Part shown: positions 8,012 through 16,546 of the stretch, one piece after another
Position numbering within the stretch: position 1 is the first letter of the stretch
Layout: each line of letters begins with the position of its first letter
Source: Halomarina salina
GTDB lineage: Archaea > Halobacteriota > Halobacteria > Halobacteriales > Haloarculaceae
Assembly (NCBI RefSeq): GCF_023074835.1
Contig: NZ_JALLGW010000001.1
Coordinates: forward strand, 868,001 to 932,000
DNA: 64,000 nt
Direction of reading: 5' to 3'
Position numbers and translations under genes: made by a program
Notes under the pieces: generated by a model
Told to the model about the DNA's origin: nothing
What the model saw: only the letters and a program-made list of their open reading frames with translations
Database searches by the model: none

Positions 8012-9030
8012 GCAGCGAGAACCGGACCATCGAAGAGGCACTGTCGACCATCGAACGCAGCCAGCGGATCAAACGCATCCTCTGGCTCGTCGGTCTCCTC
8101 GCCATCGTCGCGCTGACCTACGCCGGTCTTCAGGTGCTCAACTTCACCCTCGAGCAGTTCGCCCGGCAGCAGGACAGCTTCGTCGCGTCCATCGTGGACT
8201 TCGTCCCGCCGAACTTCATCGAACTGTCGCTCTACACGAAGACGAACGAGGTCGAGGGGTTGAGCGGCGTCGTCCAGACCATCCTCCACCCGGGGACGTT
8301 CGCGGAGACGTTCACCACCGAGGCCGGTCGGAACGGCACTATCCTCGGCCTGAGCTTCATCACCATCGTCATCGGGTTCACCGGGACGGTGCTCGGCTTT
8401 CCGCTCGCGCTCGTCTTCGGGATTCTGGGCAGCGAACGTGTCGTCCCGTTCCCCTTCAACTTCGTCTTCCGGGGCACGATGTCGACGATTCGCGCGATTC
8501 CCGCGCTCGTCTGGATTCTCATCTACATCCCGCTGGCGGGCATCACGCCGCTCTCGGCGATGCTCGCGGTCGCGACCGACACCATCGGGAACCTCGGTCG
8601 CCTGTTCACCGACGAACTCGAAGAGATAGACGACGGCCCCATCGAGGCCATCAGTTCGACCGGCGCGGACCGGACGCAGATCATCTCCTTCGGGATGTTG
8701 AGTCAGGTCTCCACGTCGTTCGTCGCCTGGACGCTGTACATCCTGGAGATCAACACCCGCATCGCCATCAGCCTCGGCGTCTACGGGGCCGGCGGTATCG
8801 GGCAGTACATCGACACCCGCATCGCGCTCGGTGCGTACAGTCGCGCCGCCGCGGGTATCGCGATGGTCATCTTCATCGTCCTCAGCGTCGAACTGCTCTC
8901 CTCGCGAATCCGGGCGCGCCTGCGCCCCGGCGAGCACGAGGGCAAGGGCTTCGTCGACTCCCTCCGGGACCTCGGTAACCCCAAGAAGTGGCTCGGGACG
9001 GGCGACACGAGGACGGACTCCAAGAACTGA
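8008..9030 (+). CDS. phnE: Phosphonate ABC transporter permease PhnE
   Basis: Membrane channel of the PhnCDE importer. 340 residues with an N-terminal membrane helix (about 25-50), a periplasm-facing loop, then the permease core. The EAA-type cytoplasmic loop is recognisable as EEIDDGPIEAISSTGADRTQII. Overlaps phnC by four bases. No C-P lyase or phosphonatase gene is present in this window, so imported substrate must be handled by genes elsewhere, or the system may bring in phosphate or phosphite. Confidence 0.93.
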   Translation: MSSENRTIEEALSTIERSQRIKRILWLVGLLAIVALTYAGLQVLNFTLEQFARQQDSFVASIVDFVPPNFIELSLYTKTNEVEGLSGVVQTILHPGTFAETFTTEAGRNGTILGLSFITIVIGFTGTVLGFPLALVFGILGSERVVPFPFNFVFRGTMSTIRAIPALVWILIYIPLAGITPLSAMLAVATDTIGNLGRLFTDELEEIDDGPIEAISSTGADRTQIISFGMLSQVSTSFVAWTLYILEINTRIAISLGVYGAGGIGQYIDTRIALGAYSRAAAGIAMVIFIVLSVELLSSRIRARLRPGEHEGKGFVDSLRDLGNPKKWLGTGDTRTDSKN

Positions 9031-9090
9031 CTGCGACCTCTCCTCTCTTCTTCGACGCGCTCCCGAACTCTCCCGACGGAGCGACCCGAC

Positions 9091-9681
9091 TCAGTAGTCG
9101 CCCAGCCGCGACTGGTCGCCCGCCCCCTCGCCGACGAGGGCGACGGCCTCGTCGAGGGCCTCGTCGAACGTCTCGCGCTGGCTCCGGTCGTACAGCGTCG
9201 CCGCGGGGTGGACGCAGACCAGCAGTCGGTGGGTGGCGTCGCCGAGTCGGACGTCGTGGACGCTCCCCGCCTCCTTCGTCACCGCGACCGACCGCTCCAG
9301 CAGGTGTTCGGTCGGCACCTTCCCGAGCGTGACGACGAGGTCCGGGTCGACGCGCGCCAGTTCCGTCTCCAGATAGTCGCGGCAGTTCGCCAGTTCCTCC
9401 TTGTGCGGGTCGCGGTTGTCCGGCGGGCGACAGCGCACGCAGTTCGTGATGCGGACGTCCGACCGGGCGAGTCCCCGGTCGCGCAGGGCGTCGTTCAACA
9501 CGTCGCCAGAACGCCCGACGAACGGTCTGCCCTCGGCGTCCTCCTGTGCGCCGGGTGCCTCGCCGACGAACAGCAGCGACGCGTCGTCGGGGCCGTCGCC
9601 GTTGACGATTCGGGACCGCGACTCGCAGAGCGCGGGACAGCGCTCGCAGGCGGTCACCGTCAGGCCCTCCATCTGTTCCAT
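9091..9681 (-). CDS. Uracil-DNA glycosylase, family 4 (Fe-S type)
   Basis: Removes uracil from DNA in base-excision repair. 196 residues. Motif A GEAPGAQEDAEGRPFVGRSG, the catalytic-site VCVHPAATL, and four Cys suited to a 4Fe-4S cluster are visible: Cys12 and Cys15 in TACERCPAL, then Cys in TNCVRCRPP and ANCRDYLE. These define the thermophile/archaeal family 4 enzyme. The ATG at 9681 is used; a second ATG three codons later is equally possible. It converges with phnE and is followed in its own direction by no close gene. Confidence 0.93.
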   Translation of the reverse strand: MEQMEGLTVTACERCPALCESRSRIVNGDGPDDASLLFVGEAPGAQEDAEGRPFVGRSGDVLNDALRDRGLARSDVRITNCVRCRPPDNRDPHKEELANCRDYLETELARVDPDLVVTLGKVPTEHLLERSVAVTKEAGSVHDVRLGDATHRLLVCVHPAATLYDRSQRETFDEALDEAVALVGEGAGDQSRLGDY

Positions 9682-9705
9682 ACGCGACGTGGGCGGGCGA
9701 CCGCC

Positions 9706-10326
9706 CTACTGGTTGTGGTTGCCGTCGCTCCCGTCGTCGCGCGCACCGCCGTCGTCGGCCTCGCTCCTCACGACGCGCCCGAACTCGTCGGCCGCGCGAG
9801 CGGCGAGGCGGGCGAGGCGGAGCGGTTCGGGGCGGCCGCCCTCGGGCGTCTGCGCTCGAACGAGGTCCGCGGCCGCCGCGTCGTCACAGCCGACCGCGCG
9901 GACGAACAGCGTCTCGTCGTTCACCGCGACGGGCGAGCGCTCGGGCAGTCGCTCGTAGGTGGCGAGTCGGGCGGCGAGCGCGTCGCCCGAGAACTGCTCG
10001 CGGAGCGCGGGTTCGAGGCCGGAACTCGCCTCGAAGGAGACGGCGACGACGGGGCGGTCCGTTCGGTCCGCGAGCGTCCGGACGTCGACGAGGTTGAACC
10101 ACGCGGGTGCGACGCCGGCGAGCAGCGTCGCCTGCACGTCGTCGCGCCCGAGGTCCGCGACCAGTTCGGCGATGCGGTCGGTGCCGTCGCTGCCACCGTG
10201 AGAAATCGTCGAGAATGCGAGACCGTCGAGGATGCGGTCGGAGCGGACGACCGCGCCCGCTATCGTGCTTTGCGAGCCACCGCCGTAGGACTCGGCGACG
10301 CCGAGGACGCGCCCCCGGAGCGTCAC
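9706..10326 (-). CDS. DUF99 family protein
   Basis: 206 residues matching archaeal DUF99: the opening LRGRVLGVAESYG, the IAGAVVRSDRILDGLAF region and VAPAWFNLVDVRTL are typical. Members have been proposed to relate to endonuclease V, but a reaction cannot be assigned here. It overlaps the upstream small gene by four bases and lies just upstream of the uracil-DNA glycosylase gene on the same strand, so the three may form a DNA-repair-related operon (inference). Confidence 0.85.
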   Translation of the reverse strand: MTLRGRVLGVAESYGGGSQSTIAGAVVRSDRILDGLAFSTISHGGSDGTDRIAELVADLGRDDVQATLLAGVAPAWFNLVDVRTLADRTDRPVVAVSFEASSGLEPALREQFSGDALAARLATYERLPERSPVAVNDETLFVRAVGCDDAAAADLVRAQTPEGGRPEPLRLARLAARAADEFGRVVRSEADDGGARDDGSDGNHNQ

Positions 10327-10502
10327 TCCTCCTCGTCTTTCATGTCGCCGAGGCGGTCGAGCAGTTCGTCGTTCGAGGCCCCGAACTCGAACGTCACGGC
10401 TCCGTCGTGGGCCTCGCCAGCGTTTACGTCCTCGTTGCCGTCGAGGTCGGTGTCGATCTGTTGGTTCTCCTGCTCGGACTCATCGTAGCTCCCAAACCCC
10501 AT
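10323..10502 (-). CDS. Small acidic haloarchaeal protein (DUF5786-like)
   Basis: 59 residues starting MGFGSYDESEQENQQIDTDLD and ending in LLDRLGDMKDEEE. I recognise this opening as that of a widely conserved small haloarchaeal protein (DUF5786). The ATG at 10502 is chosen over an upstream in-frame start at 10568 because it begins at the conserved MGFGSY. It overlaps DUF99 by four bases, so the two are co-translated. Function unknown; the acidic, low-complexity make-up suggests a binding or structural role. Confidence 0.75.
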   Translation of the reverse strand: MGFGSYDESEQENQQIDTDLDGNEDVNAGEAHDGAVTFEFGASNDELLDRLGDMKDEEE

Positions 10503-10584
10503 AACGAGTCCCGCTAAGGAATTCCCACGGAAAAACATTGGGCCGACGGGTAGGCTGAAGTGACCCACACGCTTCTAGCCGCTC

Positions 10585-11199
10585 ATGGAGGTCTACAACG
10601 TCACGGCTGACGCCGAGACGTTCACCTGTAACGCGTTTCTCGTCGTCGGTGGGGTGACGACGCTCGTCGACGTCGGCGCGTGGGACGGCGTCGTCGACGC
10701 CGTCCGCGACCACGTCGACACCGTCGACCGGATCGTCCTCACCCACCAGCACCCGGACCACGTCGCCCAGCTCGACGCCGTCTGCGAGGCGTTCGACCCG
10801 GACTGCTACGCCTACGGCGAGCACGACCACCGCACCCACGCCATCGAGGACGGCGACCGCGTCGATATCGGCGACGAGTCGTTCGACGTCGTCTACACGC
10901 CCGGCCACGCCGGGGACCACGTCTCGTTCGTCTCCGAGACGACGCTGTTCTGCGGCGACGTCGTCGTCCACGACGACGGGGCGTTCGACTACGGCAGTTT
11001 CGGGCGGACCGACCGCCCAGGCCAGTCCCGCGAACGCCTCGTCCAGTCCATCGAGGACCTGCTCGACCGGATGCCCGACGGCGTCGAGTACATGTACGCC
11101 GGTCACGGCGGCGAGTTCCACGGCGACGTCCGCGACGTCGTCGAGACGTCGCTGAGCCGCGCCCAGAAACGTGAACCGAAGTACCCCGACGAGCAGTAG
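10585..11199 (+). CDS. Metallo-beta-lactamase-fold hydrolase
   Basis: 204-residue cytoplasmic hydrolase of the glyoxalase II-like branch. The metal ligands are visible: LTHQHPDHVAQL (HxHxDH), TPGHAGDHVS, FCGDVVV and a C-terminal YAGHGGEF. This fits a binuclear zinc enzyme acting on a thioester or other small substrate; the substrate is not identifiable. It is divergent from the DUF5786-like gene with only about 80 bases between, so the promoters lie back to back. Confidence 0.88.
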   Translation: MEVYNVTADAETFTCNAFLVVGGVTTLVDVGAWDGVVDAVRDHVDTVDRIVLTHQHPDHVAQLDAVCEAFDPDCYAYGEHDHRTHAIEDGDRVDIGDESFDVVYTPGHAGDHVSFVSETTLFCGDVVVHDDGAFDYGSFGRTDRPGQSRERLVQSIEDLLDRMPDGVEYMYAGHGGEFHGDVRDVVETSLSRAQKREPKYPDEQ

Positions 11200-11280
11200 C
11201 GGTCGCTCCGCGCCAGTGGGGTCTGCGACGATTTCACACGGCTCCAGAAAGGGCTTTGTACCGCCTGCCGACTGTCGCGT

Positions 11281-11817
11281 ATGCCCGGTCCAGCGTTCAT
11301 CGAGGGCGAGCGAATCTCGCTTCGCACGGTCGAGGAGGAGGACCTCGACTTCCTCCAGGAACAGGTCAACGACCCCGAGGTCCGTCGGTTCCTCGGCGCT
11401 ACCTCGCCCATCAACGGCCACCAGGAGCGGGAGTGGTTCGAGGAGCGCTGCTCCAGCGACGACAGCGTCAGTCTGCTCGTCTGCCGCGACGAAGAACCGA
11501 TGGGCAGCGTCGGCCTCCACCCGAAGGACGGCGACGTCGGCACGACCGCCGAGATCGGTCTCTTCCTCGCCGAACCGTTCTGGGGCGAGGGCTACGGCAC
11601 TGACGCGGCCCGTCTCGTCACGGACTACGCGTTCGACGCGCGCCGCCACCACCGCGTCATCGCCCGCGTGTTCGAGGGGAACGTCGGGTCGCAGCGTATC
11701 TGGGAGAAACTCGGCTTCCGTCACGAGGCCGTCCACCGCGAGGCGATGTACCTCCACGGCGAGTACCTCGACGAACACCTCTACGCCGTCCTCGAAGACG
11801 AGTGGCGCGCGGAGTGA
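11281..11817 (+). CDS. GNAT-family N-acetyltransferase (RimJ/RimL type)
   Basis: 178 residues. Opens with GPAFIEGERISLRTVEEEDLDFLQ, the usual RimJ/RimL-like start, and carries the acetyl-CoA-binding region LFLAEPFWGEGYGTDAARL and the late ARVFEGNVGSQRIWEKLGFRHE. Likely acetylates an amine on a protein or small molecule; the target is unknown. It stands alone, converging with the alcohol dehydrogenase gene (30 bases between stops). Confidence 0.9.
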   Translation: MPGPAFIEGERISLRTVEEEDLDFLQEQVNDPEVRRFLGATSPINGHQEREWFEERCSSDDSVSLLVCRDEEPMGSVGLHPKDGDVGTTAEIGLFLAEPFWGEGYGTDAARLVTDYAFDARRHHRVIARVFEGNVGSQRIWEKLGFRHEAVHREAMYLHGEYLDEHLYAVLEDEWRAE

Positions 11818-11847
11818 TGCGGTCACCGCTCGGGTAACCGACGCCGC

Positions 11848-12894
11848 TCAGTGCTCCGGTTTCACGAGCACCTTGATGGCCTCGCGTTCGTCCATCGCCC
11901 GGTAGCCCTCCGGGACGCCGTCGAGGTCCACCGTCTTCGTGAAGATGGGCGAGGGGTCAAGCGTCCCCTGGAGCACGTCGGCGAGCAGTTCGTCGGCGTA
12001 CGCTCGAACTGGCGCGACGCCACCCTCCAGCGCGACGTTGTCCCGGAACATCGACAGCAGGTCCAGCCCCTCGTCGGTGACGCCGTGCGGGACGCCGACG
12101 TAGCCGACCGTCCCGCCGGGCCGACAGACTCCGATGGCGGTGTCCATCGACGACGCCGCGCCGACGCACTCGACGACGTGGTTCGCGCCGCCGTAGGTCA
12201 ACTCGTTCGCCCGCTCGACGGCCTCCTCGCCTCGCGCCGAGACGGTCTCGGTCGCGCCGAACTCCTCGGCGATGTCCAGCCGACTCTCGTGGTGGCCCAT
12301 CGCCACGATGCGCTCGGCTCCCAGCCGACGAGCGGCGAGGACGCCACACAGCCCGACCGCGCCGTCGCCGATGACGATGCAGGTGTCGCCCTCGCCGACG
12401 CCCGCGCTCACCGCCGCGTGGTGGCCCGTGCCCATCACGTCGGTCAGCGGGAGGATCGATTCGAGCGTCTCCTCGTCGTCGGCGTGGCGGTCTGGCACCC
12501 GTACCAGCGTCCCGTCGGCGTGCGGCGAACGGACGTACTCGCCCTGCCCGCCGCCGTTGTCGCCGCCCCACCCGTCCCCGTTGACGCAGGAGGTGTGCAG
12601 GCCCTTCCGACAGAACTCGCAGTAGCCACAGGAGACGACGAACGGCGCGAACACGCGGTCGCCCGGTTCGACCGACCGCACCTCGTCGCCCACCTCCTCG
12701 ACGATACCCATCGGTTCGTGGCCGACGGCGGTCCCGCTCTCGCGGTCGCTCTCGCCCCGGTAGAACCAGAGGTCCGACCCGCAGACGGCGGTGTGGGTCA
12801 CCCGGACGATGGCGTCGGTCGGCGACTCGATTTCGGGTTTCGGTACCTCCTCGACCGTTATCTCTCCCGGTCCCTGGAAGACGGCGGCGCGCAT
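11848..12894 (-). CDS. Zinc-dependent alcohol dehydrogenase family protein
   Basis: 348-residue medium-chain dehydrogenase, NAD(P)-dependent. Catalytic zinc ligands Cys38 (AVCGSDLW) and His59-Glu60 (VGHEPMG); structural zinc Cys89, Cys92, Cys95 and Cys103 (CGYCEFCRKGLHTSC). The Rossmann core is at VIGDGAVGLCGVLAARRLGA. Close in form to glutathione-independent formaldehyde, sorbitol or threonine dehydrogenases, but substrate specificity cannot be decided. Followed upstream by non-coding repeat DNA (copy 1 of family B) and the integrated element. Confidence 0.9.
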   Translation of the reverse strand: MRAAVFQGPGEITVEEVPKPEIESPTDAIVRVTHTAVCGSDLWFYRGESDRESGTAVGHEPMGIVEEVGDEVRSVEPGDRVFAPFVVSCGYCEFCRKGLHTSCVNGDGWGGDNGGGQGEYVRSPHADGTLVRVPDRHADDEETLESILPLTDVMGTGHHAAVSAGVGEGDTCIVIGDGAVGLCGVLAARRLGAERIVAMGHHESRLDIAEEFGATETVSARGEEAVERANELTYGGANHVVECVGAASSMDTAIGVCRPGGTVGYVGVPHGVTDEGLDLLSMFRDNVALEGGVAPVRAYADELLADVLQGTLDPSPIFTKTVDLDGVPEGYRAMDEREAIKVLVKPEH

Positions 12895-12968
12895 ACTCGG
12901 TGTGGGCGCGTGGGGCAGTAATACTCCGTGGCCCCGGCAACTGGGCCGGCCGTCGTGATGTGGTCAGC

Positions 12969-13131
12969 ACACCGTTACTGTACCGCGAGCGAACGAGCGA
13001 AGCGCGTGAGCGAGCGGGCCGAGGAACCCCCGCAGGGGGTGACGAGGTTTTTAGTGGAGGTTTTGCCAGTGAGCCAACGACGACCGCCGAGCGACAGCGA
13101 GGCGTGCCGTCGCAGGGCGAACGCAGCAAAA
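12969..13131. repeat. Family B intergenic repeat, copy 1
   Basis: Fills the gap between the alcohol dehydrogenase start and the displaced polC tail. It has the series GAGCGAGCGGGCCGAGGAAC, the hairpin ACCCCC-GCA-GGGGGT (13026-13040), GTTTTTAGTGGAGGTTTTGC and CAGCGAGGCGTG, ending GCAGCAAAACGT. The same blocks in the same order occur at 38309-38471 and, inverted, at 47608-47826. On the minus strand it begins five bases beyond the TAG of the displaced polC tail. Confidence 0.65.
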
Positions 13132-13135
13132 CGTC

Positions 13136-13178
13136 CTACATGAAGTCCGCAATCCCGCTCTGCTTGTTCTTGTCGAAT
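13136..13178 (-). pseudogene. Displaced 3' end of polC (attachment-site copy)
   Basis: On the minus strand these 43 bases read ...VFDKNKQSGIADFM followed by TAG, closely matching the actual end of PolC at 22609-22650 (...VFENDKNKPTTIAEFM, stop TAA). Shared DNA includes GACAAGAA(C/T)AAG and ATTGCGGA(C/A)TTCATGTA. It has no gene body attached and lies next to the integrase. I read it as the host's original polC tail cut off when the element integrated; the mismatches mean the two copies have diverged or were never identical. Confidence 0.78.
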
Positions 13179-13231
13179 ACGCGCACGACATCTGCGAAAA
13201 CCCTCCTAGTTAAGTCCGCTGAGCGCGGAGT

Positions 13232-14536
13232 ATGGGTATGGCCAACACGCCACGCGACAAACTGGCCGCTCGCTTCCGCACGTTCGACGAGTACGTCGAA
13301 GCGGGCGATATCGACGCCGCGAGCGCCGCCGCTATTCGCGAAGTCATCAACGCCTACGACGAGCGCAACGTCACTGTCTCGAAACCAGCCGGAGAGGGCT
13401 ATCGCGAACCAGCGACGCTCATGTCGTGGCTGTACCGACTCGCTATCTTCGCCCGTGAGCGCGACCTGACGACCGCGACCGCTGCCGAGTTGAACGCCGA
13501 CATACAGGCCATGCTCGACGGCACGCACCGGTCTGTCAAGGACGACGGGCTGACGATGGGAACGCTTCGGTCGTATCAGGCCGCGCTCCGCGTCTTCTAC
13601 GGCTACCACGACGGATTCAGCGTGACGCCCGACGAGATACAGCTATTCGACAAAGCCGATACGCACATCGACCCGGCGGATATGTTGACGAAGGAGGAAA
13701 TCCACATGGCTCGCGAAGCGGCCGATAACGTCCGTGACCTGCTCATCTTCGACCTACTCCTCTACACCGGGATGCGACGCGGTGCGCTTCGGACACTCCG
13801 CGTGAAGGACGTGGACGTGCAGGCGGGCGAGTGGCGATTCAACTCAGAAGTAGACGGGCTAAAGAAGATACACCAGCCGTTCGCACCACGGCCGTTGCTC
13901 ATGGCGAAGGCGACCGTCCGAGACTGGTTGGAGTACCACCCCGACCCACAGCCCGACAACTACCTCGTCACCGCCCGACCGAACTTCGCCGCTGTTGACC
14001 CGTCTGTCCCGATTGCAGGCGAGACGGTGCGGCGGGTCATGGCCGACATCAAGGCCGACGCGGGTATCGAGAAGCCAATGCACCCGCACGCCATGCGGCA
14101 CAACTTCGTCACTATCTGCAAACGTAACTACCGGATTCCGGACGACACGGTAAAGTTCCTCATCGGCCACCACCCGGCGTCGAACGTGATGGAGACGACG
14201 TATTCGCACCTCTCCGGTGACGACCACATCCAGCGAGCGAACGAAGGCGCGGGCCTCGTTGACCCGGAGGACGAATCACCGTTCACGCCCGATGCCTGCC
14301 GGTACTGCTCCGCGCCGCTCGCACCGAACGCGAAGGCGTGTTCCCGCTGTGGCTACGTCTACACACCCGACGCGGTGGCTGTCGTTGACCGCATGAACGA
14401 GGACATGAAAGCGTCCTACGCGGTGACTGCACCCGACGAAAACGACACGCTCGACGAACTCGGCGAGCTTGACGCGCTGCTCGCCGACCCCGCAGTGAAA
14501 GCCGCACTGCTCGACCGACTCGGTGTCGCGGAATAG
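13232..14536 (+). CDS. Tyrosine recombinase (integrase) with C-terminal zinc ribbon
   Basis: Catalyses site-specific integration and excision of the element. 434 residues. An N-terminal SAM-like core-binding region lies at about 10-130; the catalytic domain has Arg182 (TGMRRGALR), His286-x-x-Arg289-His290 (HPHAMRHNF), His313 (LIGHHPASN) and nucleophile Tyr324 (TTYSHL). A separate ribbon with Cys356, Cys359, Cys370 and Cys373 follows (CRYC...CSRCGYVY), then an acidic tail. ATG at 13232 or 13238. It is oriented away from the displaced polC tail, which forms its upstream attachment site. Confidence 0.93.
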   Translation: MGMANTPRDKLAARFRTFDEYVEAGDIDAASAAAIREVINAYDERNVTVSKPAGEGYREPATLMSWLYRLAIFARERDLTTATAAELNADIQAMLDGTHRSVKDDGLTMGTLRSYQAALRVFYGYHDGFSVTPDEIQLFDKADTHIDPADMLTKEEIHMAREAADNVRDLLIFDLLLYTGMRRGALRTLRVKDVDVQAGEWRFNSEVDGLKKIHQPFAPRPLLMAKATVRDWLEYHPDPQPDNYLVTARPNFAAVDPSVPIAGETVRRVMADIKADAGIEKPMHPHAMRHNFVTICKRNYRIPDDTVKFLIGHHPASNVMETTYSHLSGDDHIQRANEGAGLVDPEDESPFTPDACRYCSAPLAPNAKACSRCGYVYTPDAVAVVDRMNEDMKASYAVTAPDENDTLDELGELDALLADPAVKAALLDRLGVAE

Positions 14537-14552
14537 CGCGCTAACGCGCGGT
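14537..14552. terminator. Bidirectional hairpin between convergent genes
   Basis: CGCGC-TAA-CGCG-type inverted repeat fills the 16 bases between the integrase stop and the stop of the convergent membrane protein gene. A terminator role is inferred from position. Confidence 0.4.
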
Positions 14553-15515
14553 TCAGTCAGCGGCTTCTGATTCCGTCGCTTCGACTGCTTCGGCTTCGGC
14601 TGGCGGGTCGTCTGTTTCCGAATCGTTTTCTACTGCTGCTGACTCGTCTGGAAGCGAGTCATCATTGTCCGTTAGCTCGCTATTCATGTGCGCGAATACG
14701 ACGCCGAGTCCGACCACCCATATTGCAAAGACGACGAGAGGTTCGATAGTCGTCGCAAACGGGATTCCCGGTACGACGAGGCCCGAGACATGCATCCCTG
14801 CTACCACCAACGGGAATATCACTGACGCAATCGCAGCGAGTCCAACGTCCTTGAGATTGCTTCGCAACTGCTCTGGGTCTGTATTTTCAAATCGGTCGGA
14901 GAGGCTTTCTCGCTCACGTTGCAGCGCACTCATCTCCGTTGACACTTCGACTAGCCTAGACCGCTGTGCGTCGTATCTCTCTCGCTCTTGGACTGCCCAC
15001 CTGTTACTTGAATCGGCGTTAGTTGCAGTCGCTATATCGCCCATTAGTGCGAGCGGGTCCGGTCTGGCATAGGGAATTTGCGCTTTTTCAAGCACATAGA
15101 GTATGTCGCCAAAGCGTTCACTCGCTTCGTCAATGTGTTCAGCTGGTAGAGCATCGCGAGGAACGTTGACGAACGACGCGACCTCGTCTAATACATCGGT
15201 AAACTCCACGTCTTTCGGTGCAGGAGACCAGTCTTCTCCAGCATGGTCATCTATGAATTCTTTAATATCGCGCTTGGCTTTGCTTTCGCGCTCCTCTCGC
15301 GCCCATTTCTCTTCGATACCCTCGATTTCATCGCGTATGAGTTCGCGTTGCTCACGGAGACTCCGCCGCCGTGCATCAACTGCTTCTACACGACGACGAA
15401 TACTATCTCGCTCAGATTGCATTCCGGCAATACGACTCGTGAGATACGCACTGAGCAAACCGAGAAAGACACCGCCTGCCGTCGCGAGCGACCCGTAGAA
15501 TCCGAGCGGGGCCAT
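14553..15515 (-). CDS. Element-encoded membrane protein with long coiled coil
   Basis: 320 residues, no family recognised. Layout: one N-terminal membrane helix (about 5-28, with a Gly-rich YGSLATAGGVFLGLL), a long charged coiled coil (about 30-80, EREERESKAKR-type repeats), a middle soluble part, a second coiled coil (about 165-205), two close membrane helices (about 220-280) and an acidic tail of Asp/Glu/Ala. Codon use is clearly more AT-rich than in the flanking chromosome. It is divergent from another membrane protein gene. Could anchor a complex or alter the cell surface; function unknown. Confidence 0.72.
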   Translation of the reverse strand: MAPLGFYGSLATAGGVFLGLLSAYLTSRIAGMQSERDSIRRRVEAVDARRRSLREQRELIRDEIEGIEEKWAREERESKAKRDIKEFIDDHAGEDWSPAPKDVEFTDVLDEVASFVNVPRDALPAEHIDEASERFGDILYVLEKAQIPYARPDPLALMGDIATATNADSSNRWAVQERERYDAQRSRLVEVSTEMSALQRERESLSDRFENTDPEQLRSNLKDVGLAAIASVIFPLVVAGMHVSGLVVPGIPFATTIEPLVVFAIWVVGLGVVFAHMNSELTDNDDSLPDESAAVENDSETDDPPAEAEAVEATESEAAD

Positions 15516-15663
15516 AACTCGCTCAAACGGTCAGTGAGACAAGAAGTATTCGGTTCGTCGGACTCTCTGTCGGTCATGACGCTGACTGACGCTCTCACTG
15601 CCGGGCAATTCTACGTGTGTAGCCGGGAGAGTTTCATCGCCGTTGACGAACTGAACGACGAGA

Positions 15664-16311
15664 ATGGTCGCTGTCGGTACGGTCGCGTTGGCGATGCAAG
15701 CGAACAACAGCAGTGGCGCTCTTCCGAGCACGTCCGGTGCAATCGACTCGATTGCGCTCCTAGCGACGCTCGCGCTGGTTATCGGTATCGAGTTGGCGGT
15801 AACGATGCGCGATACCGACGTGCTGCGGCATGACGTGCTACAGGGTAGACCGGACGGCTGGACCCCTATCTCACGGCTCAGCCACCTGCGCCTCGTCTAT
15901 CCGCAGTTCACGTTGACGTACTTCGCCATCTTCGAGCTACTGTCGCTGGTATATTTCATTGTGAATCTGCTCGTTGAAGCCCCTACTCTGCCGCTCGGAC
16001 ACCCTGTGACGATTGTGCGGTCTATCATCCTGCTCGTGTTCGTCATTTACCCGCTTATCGCCGTACCCGCGTACGGACGTATGGCCCGCGCGAACAGCCT
16101 GCTCGGTCGGTCAGTAGGCTATCACGCCATTGGTGTCACGGCGATTCTTGCGCTGTCGCTGATTGACCTTCCTATCGGACCCCTACGCACCGCGCTCCTC
16201 GTGTTCGTCGTACCCATGCTGACGACTGTGTTCTTCGACAAGGGACTACAGCACGACGTACGAGAGTATGGTCGAGCGAGCGACAAAGCCACGCCGAAGG
16301 GCATTCACTGA
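15664..16311 (+). CDS. Element-encoded multi-pass membrane protein
   Basis: 215 residues with about five hydrophobic segments: near 30-48, 80-102, 115-138, 148-165 and 172-190. An in-frame TGA four codons upstream makes the ATG at 15664 the earliest ATG. No family recognised. It is divergent from the coiled-coil membrane protein; the 148-base gap between the two starts should hold both promoters. The pairing of two unknown membrane proteins beside an integrase is a common accessory-gene arrangement, for example in exclusion or defence, but nothing in the sequence proves that. Confidence 0.68.
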   Translation: MVAVGTVALAMQANNSSGALPSTSGAIDSIALLATLALVIGIELAVTMRDTDVLRHDVLQGRPDGWTPISRLSHLRLVYPQFTLTYFAIFELLSLVYFIVNLLVEAPTLPLGHPVTIVRSIILLVFVIYPLIAVPAYGRMARANSLLGRSVGYHAIGVTAILALSLIDLPIGPLRTALLVFVVPMLTTVFFDKGLQHDVREYGRASDKATPKGIH

Positions 16312-16312
16312 G

Positions 16313-16411
16313 TCACTCGTCGTCTTCCTGCTCCTCGCGGCGTCGACGCCGTGCGAGGATGTGCAGCCACGCCGCTTCGTCGCCGTCTTGCTCGTGACTC
16401 GTGCGCTTCAT
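16313..16411 (-). CDS. Possible 32-residue basic/acidic small protein
   Basis: ATG at 16411 to TGA at 16313 encodes MKRTSHEQDGDEAAWLHILA followed by a run of arginines and an acidic end (EEQEDDE). A charge-split small protein with a single amphipathic helix is plausible, and it fits the space just after the convergent membrane protein gene. No homolog recognised; the evidence is only composition and fit. Confidence 0.4.
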   Translation of the reverse strand: MKRTSHEQDGDEAAWLHILARRRRREEQEDDE

Positions 16412-16546
16412 GACCTGAGTACGTCAACGAACGAGGTCACTGTTTCGTTCAGTCCGACATGGACTGAATCAGCTGATAGACTTAGAGCGTGGGTGTATCG
16501 TGTAGTCAGGTAGCTATTTGTGATGCAGTACTGAACACTCACTATC

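Noticed and set aside
13136-13609. 157-codon minus-strand frame ending in the displaced polC tail
   Set aside because: Only the last 14 codons match PolC; the rest is antisense to the integrase.
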